This document shows, piece by piece, positions 1-7,033 of a DNA stretch of 64,000 bases. Under the pieces are notes generated by a model. It was not told the DNA's origin. It searched no databases and worked only from the letters and a program-made list of their open reading frames with translations. Origin of the DNA: Chryseobacterium sp. (lineage in GTDB: Bacteria > Bacteroidota > Bacteroidia > Flavobacteriales > Weeksellaceae). The position numbers were made by a program, and so were the translations under genes. Where the stretch lies: positions 434,001-498,000 of the forward strand of contig JAITUA010000020.1 of the NCBI GenBank assembly GCA_031286615.1, written 5' to 3'. Positions within the stretch are counted from its first letter, which is position 1. Every line of letters starts with the position of its first letter.

Positions 1-1
1 T

Positions 2-754
2 GTTTCAGGAAATGAAACTCATAAAAGGGAATTCCGTCCCTTACTGCCGATGGTTTCTTTCATTGAATTTAATAATGAAAAAGATTTCGATAAAATCACT
101 GAGAAAACAGCTTGTGTTATCCTTGAAACCATTCAGGGAGCGGCAGGGTTTCTGGTTCCCGATAAAGACTATCTGATCAAACTGAAGAAAAGATGTGAAG
201 AAGTGGGAGCACTTTTGATTTTAGATGAAATTCAGCCCGGATTTGGGAGAACAGGAAAGTTATTTTCTTTTGAACACTTTGGAATCGTTCCGGATATCCT
301 GGTGATGGGTAAAGGAATGGGAGGAGGAGTTCCTGTAGGAGCTTTTATGAGTTCCAGAGAAATCATGGAAAGCTTATCACACTCACCAAAGCTTGGTCAT
401 ATTACTACTTTTGGAGGAAATCCATTGATTGCTGCAGCAAGTTACGCTACTTTAAAAGAAGTGCTGGACAGCGGACTGATGAATGAAGTGGAAGAAAAAG
501 AAAAACTGTTCAGAGAACTTCTAGTTCATCCTAAAATTAAAAATATCAATGGTAAAGGTTTAATGCTTGCCGTGAATCTCGGAACCCCGGAATATACACT
601 GGAAGTAGCGAAAAAATGTATGGAAAAAGGACTTGTTGTTTTCTGGCAGCTGTACAGAAATGAATACCTGAGAATTTCTCCGCCTCTTATATTATCTAAA
701 GATGAAATCAGAGAAGGATGTCAGATTATTCTTGATATACTGAACGAAAATTAA
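2..754 (+). CDS. Class III PLP-dependent aminotransferase, 5'-truncated by window edge
   Basis: This is the C-terminal part of a fold-type I, class III (ornithine/acetylornithine-like) aminotransferase. The frame is open from nt 2, so the true start lies before the window. Seen: the PLP-ring aspartate in LDEIQPGFGRTGK (Asp codon at 224), the Schiff-base lysine in MGKGMGGGVP (Lys codon at 311), and the phosphate-contacting TTFGGNP motif. Family knowledge: these enzymes transfer amino groups between an omega-amino acid or other amine and 2-oxoglutarate in the cytosol. The substrate cannot be read from the fragment. It ends at a strong terminator, so it is the last gene of its transcript. All catalytic residues expected in this portion are intact. 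Confidence 0.88.
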   Translation, partial: VSGNETHKREFRPLLPMVSFIEFNNEKDFDKITEKTACVILETIQGAAGFLVPDKDYLIKLKKRCEEVGALLILDEIQPGFGRTGKLFSFEHFGIVPDILVMGKGMGGGVPVGAFMSSREIMESLSHSPKLGHITTFGGNPLIAAASYATLKEVLDSGLMNEVEEKEKLFRELLVHPKIKNINGKGLMLAVNLGTPEYTLEVAKKCMEKGLVVFWQLYRNEYLRISPPLILSKDEIREGCQIILDILNEN

Positions 755-760
755 AGATAA

Positions 761-788
761 AATCTCTCCGGAAAGGAGAGATTTTTTT
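761..788 (+). terminator. Intrinsic terminator after the class III aminotransferase
   Basis: A 9-bp perfect stem (761-769 with 775-783) with a 5-nt loop is followed directly by a T-run, 7 nt after the stop codon. Confidence 0.9.
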
Positions 789-887
789 ATGCTTTACATG
801 ACAGTTTTAACCATTAAAAATTAATGGAATAAGGATTTAAATCCCGTGATAAATATCATACTGATTCTTTAAAAAAGTAATTGTTTT

Positions 888-920
888 TTTGCGTAATAAA
901 AAAATTAATTTATATATTGC
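888..920 (+). promoter_or_regulatory. Candidate promoter of the START-like gene
   Basis: TTTG at 888-891 and TATATTGC at 913-920 are separated by 21 nt, close to the Bacteroidota pattern TTTG-N19..21-TAnnTTTG. The -7 box is one base off consensus. The start codon is 22 nt downstream. Confidence 0.4.
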
Positions 921-942
921 GGGACGATAAAACAAAGATTAT

Positions 943-1329
943 ATGGCGAAACATAAAGTCCATTACGAATTTCCAATGCACTGTTTATCAGAGATTTTAT
1001 ATGAATATCTGGCAACTGCAGAGGGATTGTCTGAATGGTTTGCGGATGAGGTAACAGAGAAAGGCGATGATTTCTTTTTTAGCTGGGGTGGAGGACCTGC
1101 TGAGAAGGCCACTTTGATCAGATATAAGCCTGAAGGTTTCGTGCGTTTCAGATGGGAAGAAGATGAAGGAACAAAAAATTTCTTTGAAATGACTATCACA
1201 ATTGATGATATTACAGAAGATCTGGCTTTGAATATTACAGATTTCTGTGAAGAAGGTGATGAAGAGGAAAATGCAATGTATTGGGAAAATCTTATTGAAA
1301 ACCTAAGAATAAAACTAGGTGCGGCATAA
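943..1329 (+). CDS. START-like (SRPBCC-fold) domain protein
   Basis: 128-residue cytosolic protein made of a single small START/AHSA1-like helix-grip domain. The opening FPMHCLSEILYEYLATAEGLSEWFAD is the usual first strand and helix of this fold, where a residue pair of Leu-Trp type lines the ligand cavity; the end is the long C-terminal helix. No signal peptide or membrane segment. Function is unknown; family members bind small hydrophobic ligands or act as co-chaperones. It starts at an ATG right after a candidate promoter and is separated from the following class IV aminotransferase-like gene by a terminator-like hairpin. Acidic overall, especially in the stretch around residues 98-110. 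Confidence 0.8.
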   Translation: MAKHKVHYEFPMHCLSEILYEYLATAEGLSEWFADEVTEKGDDFFFSWGGGPAEKATLIRYKPEGFVRFRWEEDEGTKNFFEMTITIDDITEDLALNITDFCEEGDEEENAMYWENLIENLRIKLGAA

Positions 1330-1357
1330 TACCGGGCTATACTAAATGATAAAACTG

Positions 1358-1386
1358 ATGAACGATTTATCGTTCATTATTTTTTT
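1358..1386 (+). terminator. Intrinsic terminator between START-like gene and class IV aminotransferase-like gene
   Basis: 9-bp stem (1358-1366 with 1369-1377), a 2-nt turn at minimum, then a T-rich tail to 1386. It lies only 21 nt before the TTG start of the next gene, so the next gene is either read through or has a promoter overlapping the hairpin. Confidence 0.75.
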
Positions 1387-1407
1387 GTAAATAAATCACA
1401 TCAAAAA

Positions 1408-2223
1408 TTGGAAAATCAATATTTTACATCAGACGAGTTAAATGTAAAGAACAGAGCCTTTCTTTGGGGCGACTCAGTGAAAGTTTCTTTCTTTGTAAGA
1501 AATGGTGGATTGATCATGGACGAAGAATGCTATTTTTTCCTGATGGCTTCCATGAGAAAGATGAGAATGAATATTCCTTTAACGTATACCCTGGAGTTTT
1601 TCCAGACACTTTTTCAAAAAGAAATTATTGAAGGTAAAGGAGTAAACAACGGAATTATCAATTTCCAGGTATTCAGGAATAATGACGGAATAACATTGGC
1701 AAAATCTTCTGTTTCCTATTTTTACGAAGTTTTAGAAATGGCAGATGTGCTGGCAGTTCATCAAAGACCTTTAGAATTGGATTTAATTAAAGAAATTAAC
1801 GTTAATAACAACCTTCTGAGCAATATCAGAGTTCACTGCCCGGAAAATATCTACGGAGCGATCTATGCCCAGGAAAACGACCTTGATGACGTTATTCTTC
1901 TGAATCCAAATAAAAGAATAGCACGTACCACTGCCGGAAATCTTCTTTTTTTAGAAGGTGATGTTATTAAAGTACCAAAACAGACTGAAGGAGCTTACAT
2001 TTCTCCTTTGATGGAAAATTTTGTTACTTTTTTACATAAAAATAACCTTGCTGATATTCAGGAACACGAGATTATCGCATTTGAATCTCAGAAAGCTGAA
2101 GAGATTTTAATGATTTCTGAAGAGAAAGGTATATTTTCTGTAGGTAAAATAAGAAACAAGACTTTTGAAAACTCCCGTTTCTCAGAATTAGTAGAAAGCT
2201 GGAAGAAAAGTTTTAATCAATAA
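1408..2223 (+). CDS. Class IV aminotransferase-like protein, probable pseudoenzyme
   Basis: 271 residues with the layout of fold-type IV PLP aminotransferases (D-amino acid / branched-chain / aminodeoxychorismate lyase group): NRAFLWGDSV near residue 15-24, FLMASMRKMRM at 44-54, and the C-terminal FLEGDVIKVP block at 181-190. Judged against remembered flavobacterial relatives, the segment LLSNIRVH carries Arg141 where LLSTLKT has the Schiff-base Lys, and IARTTAGN carries Arg173 where the catalytic-site Glu normally precedes the N of xGN. If that alignment is right, it cannot form the internal aldimine. The start is TTG at 1408; the next Met is about 36 codons in and would remove the conserved N-terminus. 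The function is therefore unclear: ligand-binding protein, scaffold or altered chemistry. Confidence 0.75.
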   Translation: MENQYFTSDELNVKNRAFLWGDSVKVSFFVRNGGLIMDEECYFFLMASMRKMRMNIPLTYTLEFFQTLFQKEIIEGKGVNNGIINFQVFRNNDGITLAKSSVSYFYEVLEMADVLAVHQRPLELDLIKEINVNNNLLSNIRVHCPENIYGAIYAQENDLDDVILLNPNKRIARTTAGNLLFLEGDVIKVPKQTEGAYISPLMENFVTFLHKNNLADIQEHEIIAFESQKAEEILMISEEKGIFSVGKIRNKTFENSRFSELVESWKKSFNQ

Positions 2224-2231
2224 AAATTGAC

Positions 2232-2276
2232 AAACCCGGTAAACAACAAAGTTCCAGAAGTCCTTTACCGGGTTTT
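2232..2276. terminator. Bidirectional terminator between convergent genes
   Basis: 12-bp perfect inverted repeat (2232-2243 with 2264-2275), with A-run on one side and T-run on the other, between the convergent class IV aminotransferase-like and amidase genes. The 20-nt loop is long but the stem is strong. Confidence 0.75.
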
Positions 2277-2307
2277 ATTCTGATTAAATCAGAAATTGTT
2301 TATTTAT

Positions 2308-2889
2308 TTAGTATTCGTTGATGATTTCAACAAATTTCTGTGCAATTTCTTTTTGCCCCTTTTCACTTGTTATATAATTCCTGTTTTCAGAATTATTGAT
2401 GAATCCTAGTTCTACCAATACGGCAGGTGCTTTAGTTTCTCTTAAAATATGAAGATTGCTCTCCGATATTTTACGGGCATTGAATTTCTTGTAAATTTTT
2501 CCGGCTAACTCCTTCGAAACATCAGAATTCTGAGTGTAAACTTCAAATCCGTTTTCAGATCTCTCTTGTTCAGGAGAAGTGTTGACATGGAGTGAAATAA
2601 CCATTTCAGGATTAAGTTTATTGATCTGGGCTGTCCTTTCAGAAAGAGTAGGATACGTATCAGAATCCCTTGTCAGAATGATTTCATATTTATCCTGATT
2701 TTCATTGATCTTCTGGATTTCCTTAGCAATGCTTAACGATATATTTTTTTCGCGAATTTCACCATGCGTAGCCCCAAAATCATTTCCGCCATGACCGGCA
2801 TCTATGACAATATATTTTTTGTTAATGGGAGTAAATGATAAAAATGCAGTAGAAAATATTGATAAAGCAAGTAATGTAATACCTTTCAT
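2308..2889 (-). CDS. N-acetylmuramoyl-L-alanine amidase (Amidase_3 type)
   Basis: 193-residue secreted zinc amidase that cleaves the bond between N-acetylmuramic acid and the L-Ala of the peptide stem in peptidoglycan. An N-terminal hydrophobic stretch (residues 3-18) after Lys2 reads as a signal peptide. Zn and catalytic residues are all visible: His33 in DAGHGGND, Glu47 in REKN, His101 in ISLHVN and the catalytic Glu160 in VELGF. The mature protein is essentially just the catalytic domain, shorter than AmiA/B/C with AMIN domains, so localisation must come from elsewhere. The ATG start fits the signal peptide. Single-gene unit between convergent neighbours. Confidence 0.9.
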   Translation of the reverse strand: MKGITLLALSIFSTAFLSFTPINKKYIVIDAGHGGNDFGATHGEIREKNISLSIAKEIQKINENQDKYEIILTRDSDTYPTLSERTAQINKLNPEMVISLHVNTSPEQERSENGFEVYTQNSDVSKELAGKIYKKFNARKISESNLHILRETKAPAVLVELGFINNSENRNYITSEKGQKEIAQKFVEIINEY

Positions 2890-2991
2890 ATCAGTGATTT
2901 TAGTTTTTCAAAGAACGGAAAAACTTTCTTTAAAATTGGTTAAAGGAATCTTAAAGTTTGTTAATTGTCTGATTGATATGAAAATAGTACA

Positions 2992-3540
2992 TTAATTCAG
3001 TGAAATGTCTTCCGGTGAATTCGCCCAGAGAAGAAACTCACCACCAAGATTCTGCATAATAGACTTCCAGAGAGTTTGATCGTTTGGAAGCGTATAATCC
3101 AGATTATAAACATCCACTACCGTCCACATTTTTCTTTGAACTTCAGTGTCAAGCTGACCTGGAGACCATCCTGAATAGCCTGAAAATATTTTGATGTGTT
3201 CAATATCCAGTTCGCTGCTCAAAACAGCGTTAATGATACGTTCAATATCTTCTGTAAGATAATATTCATCTGTGATGTCTGTATAGATCTCAGTAACCCT
3301 TTTACCTTTTACAATAAAAAACACTTTGTCGTTCTCTACAGGACCTCCATCATACACCTCAATTTTAAAGTCAAAAAAATCTTTGAACTTGCTGCTCATC
3401 TGGCTGTTCTTTTTATTCAGTATCAAACCAAATGCACCACTTTCATTATGTTCAATAACCAACACCACCGATCTTGAAAAAATATCGCCGGAAATGTCAG
3501 GTGTCGAGATTAATATTTTACCTTTGTATGAGTGATTCAT
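2992..3540 (-). CDS. YqgE/AlgH family protein
   Basis: 182 residues from the ATG at 3540; the frame extends further upstream but that part overlaps the divergent pdxH and does not resemble the family. The opening NHSYKGKILISTPDISGDIFSRSVVLVIEHNESGAFGLILNKK matches the conserved start of the YqgE/AlgH (UPF0301) family, and FSGYSGWSPGQLDTEV is its second signature. Cytosolic, no membrane segment. The molecular function of the family is unknown; it has been linked to alginate regulation in Pseudomonas. Divergent from pdxH with only 24 nt between the start codons, so the two promoters must overlap or lie inside the opposite gene. Confidence 0.9.
   Translation of the reverse strand: MNHSYKGKILISTPDISGDIFSRSVVLVIEHNESGAFGLILNKKNSQMSSKFKDFFDFKIEVYDGGPVENDKVFFIVKGKRVTEIYTDITDEYYLTEDIERIINAVLSSELDIEHIKIFSGYSGWSPGQLDTEVQRKMWTVVDVYNLDYTLPNDQTLWKSIMQNLGGEFLLWANSPEDISLN
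3519..3526 (+). promoter_or_regulatory. -7 promoter element for pdxH
   Basis: TACCTTTG matches the Bacteroidota TAnnTTTG consensus, 38 nt before the pdxH ATG. It lies inside the first codons of the divergent YqgE gene. No clear -33 TTG is seen at the expected distance. Confidence 0.5.
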
Positions 3541-3564
3541 ACTCAAATTTAATAAAAAATATTT

Positions 3565-4206
3565 ATGGAAAACCTGCACGACAAAAGAAAAGTGTACGAG
3601 AAATCCCAACTTATTGAAAGTGAGATAAAACAAAATCCAATTGAGCAGTTTAGAGACTGGTTTTTGGAGGCCAGTGAGAGCCCAATGATCTCAGAATCCA
3701 ATGCTATGGCTGTTTCTACTGTAGAGGAAGACGGGTGTCCGAGAACAAGAATGGTTCTTCTTAAAGCATATACTCATGAAGGATTTATTTTTTATACCAA
3801 TTATAACAGCCGAAAAGGAAAAGCAATAGAAAACAATCATAAAGCATGTCTTCATTTCTTCTGGCCTAATCTTGAAAGACAGATCATTATCAAAGCAAAT
3901 CTTGAGAAGCTGGCAGAAAACTTAAGTGACGGTTATTTTCATTCAAGACCGAAAGGAAGCCAGCTGGGAGCGGTAGTTTCTCCACAAAGCGAGGTGATTC
4001 CGAACAGAGAGTTTTTGGAAGGTAAATTAAAAGAGCTGGAAAAGGAATATGAAAATACTGAAATTCCAAGACCTTCCAATTGGGGTGGATATCTGGCAAG
4101 ACCTTATGAGATTGAATTCTGGCAGGGCAGACCCAACCGTCTTCATGACAGAATTATTTATCAGCTGGAAGATCTGGATTGGAAGATTTCAAGACTGGCT
4201 CCTTAA
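3565..4206 (+). CDS. pdxH: Pyridoxamine 5'-phosphate oxidase
   Basis: 213 residues, the normal length for the FMN-dependent enzyme that oxidises pyridoxine- or pyridoxamine 5'-phosphate to PLP in the cytosol (B6 synthesis and salvage). Seen: RMVLLKAYTHEGFIFYTNYNSRKGKAI, the FMN-phosphate and substrate contact region, and the C-terminal family signature PRPSNWGGYL...EFWQGRPNRLHDR, where the Arg-x-His of RLHDR contacts PLP. Its product is the cofactor of the aminotransferase at the left edge, but there is no operon link. Start is the ATG 39 nt after the -7 box. Confidence 0.95.
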   Translation: MENLHDKRKVYEKSQLIESEIKQNPIEQFRDWFLEASESPMISESNAMAVSTVEEDGCPRTRMVLLKAYTHEGFIFYTNYNSRKGKAIENNHKACLHFFWPNLERQIIIKANLEKLAENLSDGYFHSRPKGSQLGAVVSPQSEVIPNREFLEGKLKELEKEYENTEIPRPSNWGGYLARPYEIEFWQGRPNRLHDRIIYQLEDLDWKISRLAP

Positions 4207-4291
4207 ATGGGGAATTAGATGGTAGAAGCTAGAAATTAATGATGGACGTTTTTATTATAGACGAATACTGAAAATATAAACTTTGGATTAT

Positions 4292-4356
4292 CAATAGAAG
4301 CGGGCTTTAGCCCGCTTATTTATTTACGGTAATAATAGGTTTACCTGAAAATTAAT
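4292..4356 (+). repeat. Family A bipartite palindromic repeat, copy 1
   Basis: About 65 nt. It begins CAATAGAAGC, contains the palindrome GCGGGCTTTAGCCCGC (4300-4315), and has a degenerate second palindrome GGTTTACC (4338-4345) before an A-rich end. The order matches copies 3 and 4. Confidence 0.75.
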
Positions 4357-4407
4357 ATTCCACAGTTTATTTGGAAAAGTAATGAAGTCAGACAGATTAT
4401 TCCTTTT

Positions 4408-4472
4408 TAAGTTTTGGCTGAAGCCATCGGAGTTGATGATGTTTTTTAACGGGCTAAAGCCCGTTCCTATTG
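4408..4472 (-). repeat. Family A bipartite palindromic repeat, copy 2 (inverted)
   Basis: 65 nt on the minus strand: CAATAGGAACGGGCTTTAGC, spacer, then GGCTTCAGCC followed by AAAACTTA. Both palindromes are intact. It sits head-to-head with the neighbouring copies. Confidence 0.8.
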
Positions 4473-4554
4473 AATGGTTAGAGAATTATAATATTGTCAT
4501 TTGTTATTTACTGATTCTTGATTATCTTGATCAAATTATGTAAAATGGAATATC

Positions 4555-4620
4555 AATAGAAGCGGGCTTTAGCCCGCTTATTTATTTACGACAACAATAA
4601 TGGCTTTAGCCAAAACTTAA
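4555..4620 (+). repeat. Family A bipartite palindromic repeat, copy 3
   Basis: 66 nt. The left half is nearly identical to copy 1 (CAATAGAAGCGGGCTTTAGC...), and the second palindrome GGCTTTAGCC at 4602-4611 is followed by AAAACTTA. It forms a cluster with copies 1 and 2 in the 523-nt stretch between pdxH and the HU gene. I see no gene in that stretch. Confidence 0.8.
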
Positions 4621-4676
4621 TAATTCCTTAACCGCTTAAACCTTCTTAATGGTTTAATTTCTTCCATTATTTGAAT

Positions 4677-4705
4677 AAAAAAAAGGCTATTTCTAAGAAA
4701 CAGCC
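4677..4705 (-). terminator. Terminator of the HU gene
   Basis: On the minus strand, a 9-bp stem with one G-U pair (4697-4705 with 4685-4693) and a short loop is followed by an 8-nt U-run (4677-4684), 25 nt after the HU stop codon. Confidence 0.85.
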
Positions 4706-4729
4706 CTTGAATTTTTTTAATCTGAATGA

Positions 4730-5020
4730 TTATTTTTTCTTAGCACCTGAAACTGCGTTTGATAAATCAGCTCCAGCTTTAAATTTAGCAACTTTTTTAG
4801 CAGCGATCTTGATCGGTTTTTTAGTTGCAGGGTTAATCCCTTGTCTAGCAGCTCTCTCAGCTACTGAGAAAGTACCGAAACCTACTAAAGACACTTTTCC
4901 GTCTTTTTTCTTTAAAGTAGTAGTTACGTTACCAATGAAAGATTCTAAAGCAGCTTTTGCTGCAACTTTAGTGATACCTGCATCTTTAGCGATTGCGTCG
5001 ATTAATTCAGACTTGTTCAT
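4730..5020 (-). CDS. HU/IHF family DNA-binding protein
   Basis: 96 residues, the standard length for a nucleoid-associated HU subunit that bends DNA as a dimer. N-terminal dimerisation helices (MNKSELIDAIAKDAGITK) lead into GFGTFSVAERAARQGINPAT, the beta-arm region with the near-invariant GFG-F and R-x-x-x-NP-T motif, and end in KFKAGADL. The C-terminus ends in KKK. Transcribed alone from a near-perfect promoter (5055-5084) and ended by a clear terminator. The sequence cannot decide between an HU homodimer and an IHF-like role. Confidence 0.95.
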   Translation of the reverse strand: MNKSELIDAIAKDAGITKVAAKAALESFIGNVTTTLKKKDGKVSLVGFGTFSVAERAARQGINPATKKPIKIAAKKVAKFKAGADLSNAVSGAKKK

Positions 5021-5054
5021 AATTTTTAATATTAAAGTTAGTTCGTAATTATAG

Positions 5055-5084
5055 CAAATATAATACTATTTTCTAATTGTGCAA
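5055..5084 (-). promoter_or_regulatory. Promoter of the HU gene
   Basis: On the minus strand, TTG (5082-5084) is followed after 19 nt by TATATTTG (5055-5062), an exact match to the Bacteroidota TTG-N19-TAnnTTTG pattern. The untranslated leader would be about 30 nt. Confidence 0.75.
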
Positions 5085-5407
5085 TTTTTTTATTAAAACT
5101 TGTAAAACTTTTTTGATTTTCGGTGAAATAAGTTAAAATATGATAATTCTACTTTTTACAGAAAATCTACGTTACAGGTTACTAAAATCATGCCAAATGC
5201 TTATGTTTATTGACTTTAGCAAAAAGTTAATATTATTTTTTGTATTTATTAAATCCTAAATTCTGTATAAACAATTAATTTTTTTGACCATATGATTATT
5301 AAATCTATAAGTAATTTTCAGAATCCTTATGTTCTGTGAAATTAAACGCCTGTGTTTGTGGGAGTTTTTAAATGATACTAAAGACCTGTTTTATTAATTT
5401 TTATTAA
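5085..5407. other. AT-rich intergenic stretch between HU and panD
   Basis: No ORF with family resemblance, tRNA, terminator or recognisable riboswitch is visible here. The sequence is unusually AT-rich even for this window and separates the divergent HU and panD promoters. Confidence 0.5.
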
Positions 5408-5415
5408 TAAATTTG
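5408..5415 (+). promoter_or_regulatory. -7 promoter element of panD
   Basis: TAAATTTG is an exact TAnnTTTG match whose last base is only 5 nt before the panD ATG. Transcription would start at or within a few bases of the A of the start codon, suggesting a leaderless mRNA. Confidence 0.6.
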
Positions 5416-5419
5416 CAAC

Positions 5420-5770
5420 ATGCTAATAGAAGTTTTCAAGTCTAAGATTCATAGGGTGAGAGTAACTGCCTCTGACCTTAATTATATAGGAAGTATAACA
5501 ATAGATGAAGATCTTATTGAAGCTGCCGGTCTGGTAGTAGGAGAAAGGGTCTATATTGTGAATGTGAACAACGGAGAACGTTTTGACACGTACGTTATCA
5601 AAGGAAAAAGAAAATCCGGAGAAGTATGTCTGAACGGGCCTGCAGCAAGAAAAGTACAGAAAGATGATATCATCATCGTTATTGCCTATGCGCAGATGAC
5701 CCCGGAAGAGGCTAAAGACTTCCAGCCAAAGATCGTTTTCCCGGATGAAAAAACAAACCTTCTTACCTAG
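5420..5770 (+). CDS. panD: Aspartate 1-decarboxylase proenzyme
   Basis: 116 residues, normal for PanD, which makes beta-alanine for pantothenate and CoA. The self-processing site Gly24-Ser25 in YIGSITID, where Ser25 becomes the pyruvoyl group, is intact, as is the substrate-binding Lys9 in [27 protein letters not shown] is the conserved middle and YAQMTPEEA the typical tail. The stop is 3 nt before the next ATG, so panD is translationally close to the downstream flippase-like gene, though no functional link is obvious. A -7 box ends 5 nt before the start codon. Confidence 0.95.
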   Translation: MLIEVFKSKIHRVRVTASDLNYIGSITIDEDLIEAAGLVVGERVYIVNVNNGERFDTYVIKGKRKSGEVCLNGPAARKVQKDDIIIVIAYAQMTPEEAKDFQPKIVFPDEKTNLLT

Positions 5771-5773
5771 TAC

Positions 5774-6856
5774 ATGGAGAAAACATCAAAAAGTCCGGTA
5801 AAATCAATATTAACAATAGTAATATCGCTTGCTTTTGCAGGCTTTTTTTTATGGCTTGCTTTAAGAGGCCTTGATTTTAAAGTCATTCAAAAGTCACTGG
5901 CGAAGGCAAACTATCTTTGGGTATTGTTTGCGTCCGTATTTGGCCTTCTTGCGTATTGGTTCAGGGCTATTCGGTGGAACCTGATGCTGGAACCCATGGG
6001 ATACAAAATTTCAAACTCCAATTCTCTTTGGTCTATATCATTCGGATATCTGATGAACCTTACCATTCCGAGAAGTGGTGAAGTGGCAAGAGCAACGGCT
6101 TTGTATGGAGTAGAGAAAGTACCAGTAGATAAATCTTTTGGAACCATCATTTTGGAAAGAGTGGTTGATTTGGTTTGTATGTTGGGATTTTTAATTCTGA
6201 CAGGGATTTTTAAATTTAATGCAATTCTTTCTTTCTATCATTTTGTAATGGACAAGAAAGATGAAAAGGAAAAATTTGTTCCTAATTTTCTTGAGAAGCA
6301 AATAATGAAACTGGGGGTAAATGATTTTGACTCATTTTATTTGTACGTTAAAATTGCTCTTGGAATATTAGTTTTAATAGGTTTAGGACTCCTTTATAAA
6401 TATAAAAAAGAACAGCTTATCAATTTTGGAAAAGGAATTCTTCAAGGATTAACTTCCATTTTTAGATTAAAAGAAAAGGGAAAATTCATCCTTTATACAT
6501 TAGGAATCTGGATTTGTTATTATTTAGCAGCTTATCTGGTTTGCTTTGCACTTCCTGAAACCTCCACATTTACTTTTGCAGACGGTTTCTTTATTATTGT
6601 AGTAGGAACATTGGGAATGATTATTCCTGCCAGTGGAGGCATTGGGGCTTATAATCTTGCGATGAAGTATGGCTTTATGGCTCTTTTTATATCCGTAGGA
6701 AAAAGTGCTGATTTCGGAGGGGAAATGGGATTGACGTATTCTTTTATTTCTTTACCGCTGCAGATTGTAATCATGCTGGTGATGGGACTGATCTCCATTC
6801 CTATGCTGGCAAAAGCAAGAAATGCTGCTGTTTCCGATAAGGACTTTGAAAATTAA
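5774..6856 (+). CDS. Flippase-like integral membrane protein (UPF0104 / lysylphosphatidylglycerol synthase TM family)
   Basis: 360 residues with about eight hydrophobic segments, beginning ILTIVISLAFAGFFLWLAL. Family landmarks: YWFRAIRWNLML near residue 61-72, NLTIPRSGEVARATALY near 95-111, FGTIILERVVDLV near 122-134, and the late VGTLGMIIPASGGIGAYN near 274-291. This matches the AglD/MprF-N/UPF0104 group, predicted to translocate or shield polar lipids. No synthase domain follows, so it is not a full MprF. It is the second gene of a panD transcript and ends at a terminator. The substrate cannot be told from the sequence. Confidence 0.85.
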   Translation: MEKTSKSPVKSILTIVISLAFAGFFLWLALRGLDFKVIQKSLAKANYLWVLFASVFGLLAYWFRAIRWNLMLEPMGYKISNSNSLWSISFGYLMNLTIPRSGEVARATALYGVEKVPVDKSFGTIILERVVDLVCMLGFLILTGIFKFNAILSFYHFVMDKKDEKEKFVPNFLEKQIMKLGVNDFDSFYLYVKIALGILVLIGLGLLYKYKKEQLINFGKGILQGLTSIFRLKEKGKFILYTLGIWICYYLAAYLVCFALPETSTFTFADGFFIIVVGTLGMIIPASGGIGAYNLAMKYGFMALFISVGKSADFGGEMGLTYSFISLPLQIVIMLVMGLISIPMLAKARNAAVSDKDFEN

Positions 6857-6879
6857 TCTAATACTCTTTATACAATACA

Positions 6880-6909
6880 AGGTTCAATTTTTTAATTGGA
6901 CCTTTTTTT
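6880..6909 (+). terminator. Terminator of the panD-flippase operon
   Basis: 10-bp stem with one G-U pair (6880-6889 with 6894-6903), a 4-nt T loop, and T7 immediately after. It isolates the Ter module from upstream transcription. Confidence 0.9.
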
Positions 6910-6972
6910 ATGAGTGATGGATGACTTAAATAGCTTTAATTGCGCTCTGTAGATCATTTTTTCTGAAATAAA

Positions 6973-7004
6973 TTTGGTCAGGTCATAAATCACTTTTATC
7001 TTAA
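6973..7004 (+). promoter_or_regulatory. Candidate promoter of the Ter module
   Basis: TTTG at 6973-6976, then 20 nt, then TATCTTAA at 6997-7004. The spacing is right but the -7 box deviates at its last two positions. It is followed by about 29 nt to the first terD ATG. Confidence 0.35.
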
Positions 7005-7033
7005 TGCGAAAAATAATCATAATATAAAACACT

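Noticed and set aside
3541-3633. Longer YqgE with 31 extra N-terminal residues
   Set aside because: The extension overlaps pdxH, has no family similarity, and the conserved domain begins right at the ATG at 3540.
4208-4660. CRISPR array suggested by the repeated GGGCTTTAGCCC units
   Set aside because: Only three nearby copies, one inverted, with unequal spacing (about 50-85 nt), no uniform spacers and no cas genes. They are dispersed palindromic repeats.
4671-5048. Plus-strand ORF over the HU gene
   Set aside because: It is the antisense frame of HU, which has a full family match, promoter and terminator on the minus strand.
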